Positions 58,229-64,000 of a stretch of DNA of 64,000 bases are shown piece by piece. The DNA comes from CAWFLT01 sp963816795 (GTDB lineage Bacteria; Acidobacteriota; Vicinamibacteria; Vicinamibacterales; SCN-69-37): NCBI GenBank assembly GCA_963816795.1, contig CAWFLT010000012.1, forward strand, positions 124,001 through 188,000. The letters are read 5' to 3'. The notes beneath the pieces were generated by a model. It saw only the letters and a list, made by a program, of their open reading frames with translations. It had not been told where the DNA came from and did no database searches. Position numbers and translations under genes: made by a program. Positions within the stretch are counted from its first letter, which is position 1; the number at the start of each line of letters is the position of its first letter.

Positions 58229-58524
58229 CGCACGCCATCCAACATCGCCGCCAGCGCCACCGGCCGCGTCAAGACGAGCCAGAACAGGGTGACCGCCGCG
58301 GCACCCGCCGCCGCGCCGACCACCGCCACGCCCACCAGCCATCGTTGTGTGAATGTCACGTCGAGCTCCTTGCTGTCCTGGTCGAGAATACGGAGCCCCG
58401 GCGGCGGCGTCTCCAGCGGGCCGGCCAGTAGCGGCAGATTCTCGGTCAGTGACGCCGGCGTGCGGCAAAGGCGTCCCGAAGCGGACACTGGGATCGGGCT
58501 GAACGCGCTCGGCAACGCCTGCAT
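58225..58524 (-). CDS. Hypothetical single-TM protein
   Basis: About 99 residues. The C-terminal half has the TM helix WLVGVAVVGAAAGAAAVTLF and ends RPVALAAMLDGVR. The N-terminal half is rich in Pro/Leu and could be partly non-coding; ATG 58524 is the only in-frame start before the divergent gene. It overlaps the DUF5668 gene by four bases (ATGA), supporting it as a real first gene of the operon. Not recognised. Confidence 0.5.
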   Translation of the reverse strand: MQALPSAFSPIPVSASGRLCRTPASLTENLPLLAGPLETPPPGLRILDQDSKELDVTFTQRWLVGVAVVGAAAGAAAVTLFWLVLTRPVALAAMLDGVR

Positions 58525-58531
58525 CCTGACT

Positions 58532-58537
58532 TACAAT
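58532..58537 (+). promoter_or_regulatory. -10-like TACAAT before the LolD-like ATPase gene
   Basis: TACAAT lies 17 bases before ATG 58555, giving a leader of about ten bases. Divergent from the envelope-stress operon. Confidence 0.45.
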
Positions 58538-58554
58538 CGAACGCGAGGCTCTCG

Positions 58555-59295
58555 ATGGCGTTGTTCTCACGTGGTACTCCCGCTGTTCCTGCTCCCGGTC
58601 CGGCCGACCTCGAGCCGTTGCCCGCCGAAGCGCTGGTCTCGCTGCGCAACGTCGAGAAGTCGTATGCGCATGGCGCGACCCGCACGTGGGTCCTCCGGCG
58701 CGTCACGCTCGACATCAAGGACGGCGAGTTCGTCTCGATCATGGGGCCGTCGGGTGCGGGCAAGTCGACGCTCCTGCACATCATCGGCATGCACGACAGC
58801 GCGTGGACCGGCGACTTCTACTTCGCCGGCCAGCCCGTGCACCGCTTGAGTCCCAAAGATCGCGCCCGGCTGCACAAGCAGCACATCGGTTTCGTGTTCC
58901 AGAGCTATCACCTGCTGGACCATCTGACGGTGTACGAAAACCTCGACGTGCCGCTGTCGTACCGCGACATCAAGAAGTCCGAGCGCGACAGCATGGTGTG
59001 CGACATCCTCGATCGCTTCTCGATCGTCGGGAAGAAAGACCTCTACCCGAACCAGCTGTCCGGCGGCCAGCAGCAGCTGGTGGCCGTGGCGCGCGCGATC
59101 ATCGCGGCGCCGAAAGTCGTCCTCGCCGACGAGCCGACCGGCAACCTGCACTCGAGCCAGGGCCGCGAGATCATGGAGCTTTTCAAGAAGCTGAACGACG
59201 CCGGCACGACGATCGTCCAGGTGACGCACTCGGAGACCAACGCCGGCTACGGTTCGCGCGTCATCGAGCTCAAGGACGGATGGGTGGTGGCGTGA
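58555..59295 (+). CDS. LolD/MacB-type ABC transporter ATP-binding protein
   Basis: A 246-residue ATPase: LVSLRNVEKSYAHGATRTWV, Walker A IMGPSGAGKSTLLHIIGMHD, Q-loop GFVFQSYHLLDHLTVYENLD, signature LSGGQQQLVAVARAI, Walker B KVVLADEPTGNLHSSQGREI and H-loop VTHSETNA. The LLDHLTVYENLD pattern is that of MacB/LolD/FtsE-type ATPases, which act with four-TM permeases with large periplasmic domains. No such permease is encoded next to it; it is joined instead to a copper-related gene. GTGA overlap with that gene. Intact. Confidence 0.93.
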   Translation: MALFSRGTPAVPAPGPADLEPLPAEALVSLRNVEKSYAHGATRTWVLRRVTLDIKDGEFVSIMGPSGAGKSTLLHIIGMHDSAWTGDFYFAGQPVHRLSPKDRARLHKQHIGFVFQSYHLLDHLTVYENLDVPLSYRDIKKSERDSMVCDILDRFSIVGKKDLYPNQLSGGQQQLVAVARAIIAAPKVVLADEPTGNLHSSQGREIMELFKKLNDAGTTIVQVTHSETNAGYGSRVIELKDGWVVA

Positions 59296-60170
59296 TCCTG
59301 CCGGGCCGCGGGGCCCGGTCCGCGTTGGTGGCGGCGGCGCTCCTCCTCGTGGCGGTGGTCGGCTGCCGGCGCGGCACGCCTCCCCGGCAATTTCCCATCA
59401 CCGGCCAGATTCTGGCGGTTCACGCCGATCGGCACGAGCTGACCATCAAGCATGGCGACATCGCCGGGCTCATGCCTGGCATGACGATGACGTTCCCGGT
59501 CGTCCCGGCGTCGCTGATGGACGGGCAGACCGCCGGTGACCAGGTGACGGGGACGCTCGAAGTTGGCGATGCGGGCGCGCGGCTGGTCGCGCTGACGAAG
59601 ACCGGGACGGCCCCGCTTCCGAGCGCGTCCGAAGTCGCGCTCGCGAGCGGCGTCCTCAACGTCGGTGACGAAGTCCCGGACGCCGCCTTTCTCGATGAGC
59701 GCGACCGGCGGCGCGCGTTCTCCGAATGGAGAGGCACGCCGACGCTCGTCACGTTCATCTACACGCGGTGTCCGTTGGCGACGTTCTGTCCGTTGATGAG
59801 CCAGAACTTCGCGACGATTCAGCGGACGATCGCCGAAGATCCCGCGCTGCGCGGCCGCATCAAGCTCATCTCGGTCTCATTCGACGTCGAGCACGACACA
59901 CCGGCGGTGCTCGCCGCGCACGCGGCGAAACTCAAGGCCGACCCGGCCGTCTGGACCTTTCTCACCGGCGACCGGGTCACGATCGAGAAATTCGCCGCGA
60001 GGTTGGGTGTCGGCCTGATTCGGCCTGCCGACTCGCCCGCCGAATTCACGCACAACCTGCGGACGATCCTGATTGGCGCCGACGGGAAGGTCGCACGCAT
60101 CTACTCGGGTAACGAATGGACGCCGGGCGCCGTCGTCGCCGACCTTCGCGCCGTCGTCCAGCTCCCGTGA
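59292..60170 (+). CDS. Lipoprotein with CusF-like and SCO1/SenC domains
   Basis: About 292 residues from GTG 59292. A signal peptide with lipobox (LLVAVVGCRRG) is followed by a CusF-like copper-binding segment (GQILAVHADRHELTIKHGDI, AGLMPGMTMTFPV). From about residue 115 a thioredoxin-fold SCO domain reads PDAAFLDERDRRRAFSEWRG, FIYTRCPLATFCPLMSQNFA (two Cys, CX5C as in many acidobacterial SCO proteins), ISVSFDVEHDTPAVLAAHA and a metal-ligand His in PAEFTHNLRTILIG. SCO proteins deliver copper to cytochrome oxidase or reduce its Cys ligands. Overlaps the genes either side by four bases. Confidence 0.92.
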   Translation: MILPGRGARSALVAAALLLVAVVGCRRGTPPRQFPITGQILAVHADRHELTIKHGDIAGLMPGMTMTFPVVPASLMDGQTAGDQVTGTLEVGDAGARLVALTKTGTAPLPSASEVALASGVLNVGDEVPDAAFLDERDRRRAFSEWRGTPTLVTFIYTRCPLATFCPLMSQNFATIQRTIAEDPALRGRIKLISVSFDVEHDTPAVLAAHAAKLKADPAVWTFLTGDRVTIEKFAARLGVGLIRPADSPAEFTHNLRTILIGADGKVARIYSGNEWTPGAVVADLRAVVQLP

Positions 60171-60856
60171 TCGAGGCGCCGGCGCCGCTTCCCGCGCCAC
60201 GACGGCGCGACTTCACGCCCGCCGAACGGCGCGTGATCGCGAGGCTGCGGACGCCTGCCGCGGTGCAGCGGTTCCTGAACGACCTGCCCTACAACACGGA
60301 ACCGCCGCCGGATCCGGCGACGCTGAGATCCTTCCGCGGCGTCATCGCACACCACACGGCCAATTGCCTCGAGGCGGCGATCTCCGCCGCCGTGATCCTC
60401 GAGCAGCATGGCTACCCGCCCTATGTCATGAGCCTCGAGTCGATTGACGGGCTCGACCACGTGATCTTCGTGTATCAGGCCGCGGGCCGATGGGGATCGG
60501 TGGCGCGGTCTCGCGATCCCGGGCTGCACGGCCGCCGGCCCGTCTTCCGCTCCCTGCGGCATCTGGCGCTGACGTACTTCGAGCCGTACATCGACGACAC
60601 GGGCTGTCTGAGGGCCTATGGCGCCGTCGACCTCCGCGTTCTGGGCCGCTACGATTGGCGCCTCTCCCCGGGAAACGTGTGGAAAGTCGAGCGGCTGCTC
60701 TTCGAGATCCCTCACCGCCCGATCCGATCGTCGCCAGCGCGTGTCGCCCGGCTGCGACGGCGCTACTTCGCGTTCAAACGCGTCCACCCCGACCGGAAGC
60801 CGGTCGCGTACTACGATCGGCGGACGTGGACGCCTTTGCCGCAGCACTTCAAATGA
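60167..60856 (+). CDS. Transglutaminase-like fold protein
   Basis: About 229 residues from GTG 60167. The centre has HTANCLEAAISAAVILEQHG, YPPYVMSLESIDGLDHVIFV and GRWGSVARSRDPGLHGRRPV, a Cys...His...Asp order and spacing like papain-fold transglutaminase domains. The N-terminus (DFTPAERRVIARLRTPAAVQ, RFLNDLPYN) resembles the domain that precedes them. The C-terminal part contains basic helices. It is translationally coupled to the SCO gene (GTGA). The function is unknown; peptide hydrolysis or isopeptide chemistry is possible. The stop codon overlaps the adjacent repeat array. Confidence 0.65.
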   Translation: MIEAPAPLPAPRRRDFTPAERRVIARLRTPAAVQRFLNDLPYNTEPPPDPATLRSFRGVIAHHTANCLEAAISAAVILEQHGYPPYVMSLESIDGLDHVIFVYQAAGRWGSVARSRDPGLHGRRPVFRSLRHLALTYFEPYIDDTGCLRAYGAVDLRVLGRYDWRLSPGNVWKVERLLFEIPHRPIRSSPARVARLRRRYFAFKRVHPDRKPVAYYDRRTWTPLPQHFK

Positions 60857-60951
60857 GGCAATGGGGCAATGGGGCAATGGGGCAATGGGGCAATGAAGTT
60901 CGACATTGCCTCATTCACTCATTGCCTCATTGCCTCCATTGCCTCATTGCT
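60854..60951. repeat. Facing GGCAATGG arrays between convergent genes
   Basis: Five GGCAATGGG units (60854-60895) face five CATTGCCTC units (60903-60951) over a nine-base loop, so nearly all 45 bases can pair. The array begins within the stop codon of one gene and runs into the 3' end of the other. Confidence 0.9.
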
Positions 60952-61259
60952 GAGTTCAGTCCAAGGTCGAAGTCTCGCTCGGGCTTCGTGATCGGCTCCT
61001 GCTTGGCGGCCTTGAGCGCTTCTTCGAACCGGCGCGAGAGCGCGTCTCCGCGTGTCTTCTCGGACTGCACGGCCTGGTCGAATAACGCGTCACGGCGTGC
61101 CTTTTCGTCCGCGAGAATCCGGTGCGCGTCGTCCAGCTTGGGCTTGTCGGCCCGTTCCAATTCAACGTGACGGACGACGCGGCGCAGTCCTTCGTCGATG
61201 ACGAGCGTCGCCTGGCAGCAGGGACACGTGACCTCGTATTCCGTTCGGAGCTTTCCCAT
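60927..61259 (-). CDS. Zinc-ribbon coiled-coil hypothetical protein
   Basis: A 110-residue protein: RTEYEVTCPCCQATLVIDEG gives a CPCC knuckle, followed by a helical segment (ADKPKLDDAHRILADEKARR, DALFDQAVQSEKTRGDALSR, RFEEALKAAKQEP). Such short zinc-ribbon/coiled-coil proteins are common in acidobacteria and of unknown function. The last eleven residues (GLNSAMRQWRQ) and the stop codon are encoded by the GGCAATGG repeat, so the natural C-terminus is probably at KPERDFDL. Divergent from the EEP-family gene. Confidence 0.75.
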   Translation of the reverse strand: MGKLRTEYEVTCPCCQATLVIDEGLRRVVRHVELERADKPKLDDAHRILADEKARRDALFDQAVQSEKTRGDALSRRFEEALKAAKQEPITKPERDFDLGLNSAMRQWRQ

Positions 61260-61306
61260 CGCGACCCGCCTTCGTATGGTCGCGCCCGGCGCGCGAACCC
61301 CGGCAC

Positions 61307-61312
61307 TATGAT
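61307..61312 (+). promoter_or_regulatory. -10-like TATGAT before the EEP nuclease
   Basis: TATGAT ends six bases before ATG 61319. No ribosome-binding sequence lies between. Confidence 0.5.
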
Positions 61313-61318
61313 ACGCAC

Positions 61319-62047
61319 ATGTCGCGCGACTGGCTGGACGTCAGAATTGTCACTTACAACATCCATCGGTCGCGAGGGCTGGATCGGCTGATCCGGCCGC
61401 AGCGCATCGCCGCGGTCCTGCGCGCGGTCGACGCCGACATCATCGCGCTGCAGGAAGTGATCGGGCCCGGCCTCGGCGGGCCAGGCCATGCGGAGGAAAT
61501 CGGCGCGGCGCTCGGCATGGGCTGGGTGATGGCGCCGACGCGGACGCTGCGGCGCCATCATTTCGGCAACATGGTCCTCAGCCGATATCCAATCCGCGAC
61601 CACGCCCAACTGGATCTGTCGTGGAAGACGTGCGAGCCGCGGAACAGCCAGCGAGTGGCGATCGAGATCGGACCCGGCCGGCCGCTTCACGTCTACAACG
61701 TGCACCTCGGGACGGCGTTGCTCGAGCGCCGGTACCAGGCGCCGCGCCTCGCCGCCTGGGTGCAGGATCGGCGCATCCACGGTCCGAAGGTCGTGGTCGG
61801 CGATTTCAACGAGTGGGGACGCGGCTTCGTGTCCGACCATCTGGCAGAACGGCTGAAAAGCGTCGACCTCTATCCGCATCTGCGGCGCCGTCGCACCTAC
61901 CCCGGCTTCTTCCCGGTGCTGCACCTCGATCACATCTACTTCGACGGCGACATCGAGATCCACCGTATCGAGCTTCCCCGCTCGCGCCAGGCACTCGTCG
62001 CCTCAGATCACCTGCCGCTCGTCGCCGACCTGCGCTGCCGCTGCTGA
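61319..62047 (+). CDS. Endonuclease/exonuclease/phosphatase family protein
   Basis: A 242-residue metal-dependent hydrolase of the EEP superfamily. Motifs: LDVRIVTYNIHRSRGLDR (Asn), DADIIALQEVIG (metal Glu), HHFGNMVLSRYPIRDHAQLD, LHVYNVHLGTALLERRYQAP (His), KVVVGDFNEWGRG (GDFN) and HLDHIYFDGDIEIHR with SDHLPLVADL (catalytic Asp-His). All expected ligands are present. Members include nucleases, phosphodiesterases and lipid phosphatases; the short size and MSRDW start suggest a cytoplasmic enzyme of unknown substrate. Intact. Confidence 0.93.
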   Translation: MSRDWLDVRIVTYNIHRSRGLDRLIRPQRIAAVLRAVDADIIALQEVIGPGLGGPGHAEEIGAALGMGWVMAPTRTLRRHHFGNMVLSRYPIRDHAQLDLSWKTCEPRNSQRVAIEIGPGRPLHVYNVHLGTALLERRYQAPRLAAWVQDRRIHGPKVVVGDFNEWGRGFVSDHLAERLKSVDLYPHLRRRRTYPGFFPVLHLDHIYFDGDIEIHRIELPRSRQALVASDHLPLVADLRCRC

Positions 62048-62079
62048 GGGGACGGGCCGTCGTCCGACAGGCTCGGCTG

Positions 62080-62212
62080 GGTGGGGCACCCGCGCTGCGA
62101 AGCGACGCGGCTCGAGCGCGGGGTCGGGCCCCGCGCTCGAGAAGTCGCTTTCTTTAGGAGCGCGGGGCCCCACCCCCGCGCTCGGGCCGCGCCGCTTCGC
62201 GGCGCGGGTGTC
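62080..62212. repeat. Two copies of the GGGGCCCC-core element in opposite orientation
   Basis: One copy at about 62085-62145 (CTCGAGCGCGGGGTCGGGCC CCGCGCTCGAG) and one at 62158-62212 (GCGCGGGGCCCCACCCCCGC followed by GCTCGGGCCGCGCCGC-TTC-GCGGCGCGGG). Both ends carry the same GGTGTCCCC / GGGGCACCC boundary, so the pair is itself an inverted repeat. Confidence 0.8.
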
Positions 62213-62235
62213 CCCTTTGCAAAAGATGATTGCAA

Positions 62236-62258
62236 TGTGATATCACTTTGAAATCACG
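62236..62258. promoter_or_regulatory. Palindrome GTGATATCAC with repeated half-site, possible operator
   Basis: GTGATATCAC (62237-62246) is a perfect ten-base palindrome, followed by TTTG and AAATCAC, a second half-site. It lies about 20-40 bases before the SPFH start, suitable for a repressor; the RHH gene of the same unit is a candidate. Confidence 0.45.
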
Positions 62259-62275
62259 ACGCCCTGGAGGCGACC

Positions 62276-63143
62276 ATGATTCGCGAACAGACCCGTTCGA
62301 CCGTGTCCGGCTGGCTGATGCTCCCCCTCCTGATCGCGGCGGTGGCCGCCACGGTCTGGCTCTTCGTCTACGCCGCTCAGCGAGAGTCTCCGCTGATCGC
62401 GCTCGCGCTTGTGCTGCTCGTCGGGATCGCGATTCTGGCGCTGGGCTTCTTCGTCGTCTACCCGAACGAGGCGCGCGTGGTGACGCTGTTCGGCAAGTAC
62501 TCCGGCAGTGTCAAAGTGGACGGCTTCCACTGGGCCAATCCGTTCTTCCGCAAGAAGCACCTGTCACTGCGCATCCGCAACTTCGAGAGTCAGAAGATCA
62601 AGGTGAACGACCACGAGGGCAATCCGATCGAAATCGCCGCCATCGTCGTCTGGCGTGTGGTCGAGACCGCCGAAGCCTCGTTCGAGGTCGAGAACTACGA
62701 GCACTACGTCAAGGTGCAGACCGAAGCGGCAGTGCGCAATCTCGCGACGCAGTATCCCTACGACGCCTACATCGAGGGACACAAGTCGCTGCGCGGAAAC
62801 ACGAACGAGATCGCCGACCAGTTGAAGACCGAGGTGCAGGACCGGCTCGTCGAAGGCCGGCGTCGAAGTGCTCGAGACGCGCATCAGCCACCTCGCCTAC
62901 GCGCCGGAGATCGCGGCCGCGATGCTGCAGCGTCAGCAGGCGGGCGCGATCATCGCCGCGCGTCAGCGGATCGTCGAAGGCGCTGTCGGCATGGTCGAGA
63001 TGGCGCTCGACCTCCTCTCACAGCGTGGCGTCGTCGAGCTCGACAACGAGCGGAAGGCCGCCATGGTGAGCAACCTTCTGGTCGTCCTGTGCGGCGACCG
63101 GAACACGCAACCGGTCATCAACGCCGGGACCATCTATCAATAA
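62276..63143 (+). CDS. SPFH/Band-7 domain protein (frameshift near 62865)
   Basis: About 289 residues. CTGGAGGCGA precedes ATG 62276. Two TM segments (WLMLPLLIAAVAATVWLFVY; IALALVLLVGIAILALGFFV) lead to the SPFH domain: VYPNEARVVTLFGKYSGSVK, VDGFHWANPFFRKKHLSLRI, FESQKIKVNDHEGNPIEIAA and VVWRVVETAEASFEVENY. After a one-base shift near 62865 the flotillin-like helical part gives VEVLETRISHLAYAPEIAAA and QRIVEGAVGMVEMALDLLSQ, with end NTQPVINAGTIYQ. SPFH proteins scaffold membrane complexes. It pairs with the RHH gene that follows by 45 bases, a neighbourhood I have seen repeatedly for this subtype. Confidence 0.9.
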
Positions 63144-63188
63144 CGCCCGTGCGCCCGGCGCGAACCGCCGGGCGCGCGCCCACTTTCA

Positions 63189-63665
63189 ATGGCCGAACGC
63201 AAGCCCTTCCTCCTCCGGATCGATCGCGACGTGCTCGACGCGTTGCAGCGATGGGCCGACGACGATCTGCGGAGTTTGAACGGTCAGATTGAATTCGTGC
63301 TGCGGCGGGCGCTGGAGCAATCAGGGCGCACCGGAAGCTCAAGATCTTTCAACACGAAGGACACGAAGAGACAGGGCGATCAGGAGACTAGCTCTTCTCC
63401 GCGCCATCTTATTCTGATGGCGTGGGGCCCCACCCCCACGCTCGAACGCTCGGGGCTCGCTACGCTCGCTCCCTCGCGGTGTCTTAGTTCTTCTCCGTGC
63501 CCTCTAGATCTTCTCCGTGTCCTCGTTCTTACTAGCTCTCCTCGAAGTCCGGCTGAGGCGGCGGCGCGTGTCGCGTGGAGGGACGAAGCGCTTCGCGGTG
63601 GTCGTAGACGGGAAGGCCCTCGAGGTGGCTCGCGATGGGACAGCCCCCGGACTTGCGGGCGATGA
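63189..63665 (+). CDS. Ribbon-helix-helix (Arc-like) protein with repeat-derived C-terminus
   Basis: The first ~50 residues read MAERKPFLLRIDRDVLDALQ, RWADDDLRSLNGQIEFVLRR and ALEQSGR, a complete Arc/MetJ-type ribbon-helix-helix DNA-binding domain (strand LLRID, helix A, helix B with LNGQIEFVL). The frame then continues for about 105 codons through the CACGAAGG array and a GGGGCCCC element. Similar proteins normally end soon after the RHH domain, so the original stop near 63345 was probably lost to an indel or repeat insertion. It may regulate the SPFH operon through the upstream palindrome. Confidence 0.75.
   Translation: MAERKPFLLRIDRDVLDALQRWADDDLRSLNGQIEFVLRRALEQSGRTGSSRSFNTKDTKRQGDQETSSSPRHLILMAWGPTPTLERSGLATLAPSRCLSSSPCPLDLLRVLVLTSSPRSPAEAAARVAWRDEALRGGRRREGPRGGSRWDSPRTCGR
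63351..63527. repeat. Nested repeat: CACGAAGG arms enclosing a GGGGCCCC-core element
   Basis: The outer left arm AACACGAAGGACACGAAGAG faces TTCTTCTCCGTGCCC...TTCTCCGTGTCCTCG on the right. Between them, at 63419-63480, is a GGGGCCCC-core element (GCGTGGGGCCCCACCCCCAC plus a CTCG-rich hairpin). It looks as though the element inserted in the loop of an arm-type repeat. It lies between convergent genes. Confidence 0.8.
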
Positions 63666-63753
63666 CGACGGTCACGGGACTTCCGGCGACCCCCTCACGA
63701 AACCCGACCTGGCATCCGCACCCCAGCCGCGCGTTGATCAACGCTGGCGTCAT
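63532..63753 (-). CDS. Small hypothetical protein
   Basis: A 73-residue protein: MTPALINARLGCGCQVGFRE, GVAGSPVTVVIARKSGGCPI and ASHLEGLPVYDHREALRPST, ending QPDFEES. Two Cys pairs may bind metal or form disulfides. I recall similar short proteins beside redoxin genes in acidobacteria but no named family. ATGA overlap with the upstream TlpA-like gene. Confidence 0.65.
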   Translation of the reverse strand: MTPALINARLGCGCQVGFREGVAGSPVTVVIARKSGGCPIASHLEGLPVYDHREALRPSTRHAPPPQPDFEES

Positions 63754-64000
63754 TGCGCCTCCGGGCTCGCGCTGGCCACCAACGCCTTGACCTGCGTCTC
63801 GAACCACTCCTTGGTCGCGGGCCCCGGATGCTTGAGCATCACCGTCCCATCGGGCCGTACGAACCAACTCACTGGAATGGCGAACACGGCGTCATAGGCC
63901 TCGAGCAACGAGTCCTTGCCGGCGCCGACGAGCACGGGGTAATTCATCTTGAACTCGGCCGCGAAGGGCCGCAGATCCTCGGGCGTGTCGTCGGTGGAGA
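63750..64000 (-). CDS. TlpA/AhpC-type redoxin, C-terminal part (runs off the window)
   Basis: The last 83 residues of a thioredoxin-fold protein: STDDTPEDLRPFAAEFKM, NYPVLVGAGKDSLLEAYDAV, FAIPVSWFVRPDGTVMLKHP and GPATKEWFETQVKALV. The cis-Pro in AIPVSWF and the FVRPDGTV strand are TlpA-family features. The CxxC active site would lie beyond the right edge. It is the first gene of a pair with the small protein. Confidence 0.85.
   Translation of the reverse strand, partial: STDDTPEDLRPFAAEFKMNYPVLVGAGKDSLLEAYDAVFAIPVSWFVRPDGTVMLKHPGPATKEWFETQVKALVASASPEAQ

Noticed and set aside
62276..63345. SPFH/RHH pair as a toxin-antitoxin system
   Set aside because: The SPFH partner is a membrane scaffold, not a toxin, and the RHH protein is more simply an autoregulator.

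Overview
The window looks like part of a high-GC Acidobacteriota chromosome, most likely Vicinamibacteria (subgroup 6). That placement is inferred from gene content: a CarD regulator with an Ala/Pro-rich tail, two Oar-like TonB-dependent receptors with a carboxypeptidase-regulatory N-domain, an acidobacterial-style VWA protein, DUF3014 and DUF3303 proteins, and two secreted M28 peptidases. There is no rRNA, no recognisable phage or IS transposase, and no CRISPR array. One tRNA-Leu(CAA) is present.

Layout. 0-5 kb: partial PlsC acyltransferase, CarD with a strong terminator, an M28 peptidase, a PqqB-like metallo-hydrolase, a small 4-TM protein and gene debris. 5-9.8 kb: a serine beta-lactamase-like hydrolase, then small accessory genes separated by attC-like sites, then tRNA-Leu abutted by a two-hairpin element. 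9.8-20.4 kb: a TonB receptor, VWA protein, alginate-lyase-family protein and a second TonB receptor, which look like polymer or nutrient uptake. 20.4-33.5 kb: mostly housekeeping and redox genes (YkgJ-type protein, PruA, VOC protein, STAS, ferritin, M28 peptidase with DUF3014, fatty-acid desaturase, NDH-2 with a YIP1 protein, molybdopterin oxidoreductase). 33.5-47.8 kb: a peptidase-MA/TolB-propeller/beta-barrel protein, YggX, a POT transporter, a LigD phosphoesterase-like protein, paralogous small exported proteins, YvcK, TPM, LemA, DinB, a membrane protein, an alpha/beta hydrolase and DUF72. 47.8-55.1 kb: a seven-gene TetR-HlyD-ABC-TolC-ABC-permease-permease efflux operon resembling E. coli cecR-ybhGFSR. 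55.3-58.5 kb: a LytTR regulator, LytS-type kinase, LiaF-like and DUF5668 envelope-stress cluster. 58.5-64 kb: LolD-like ATPase with CusF-SCO and a transglutaminase-like protein, a zinc-ribbon protein, an EEP-family nuclease, an SPFH/RHH pair and a TlpA-like redoxin.

Three features stand out. First, many intergenic gaps hold short 8-9 bp tandem units arranged as facing arms that can fold into long hairpins. At least six unrelated unit sequences share this architecture, and they favour gaps between convergent genes. Second, a separate palindromic element with a GGGGCCCC core recurs at five loci. Third, about ten genes have a -10-like hexamer only 5-9 nt before the start codon, which suggests frequent leaderless transcription.

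Many genes are split by frameshifts, nearly all of them apparent single-base insertions. Both halves still read as good family members, so I treat most as consensus errors and give the full gene span. Internal frameshift positions are approximate.
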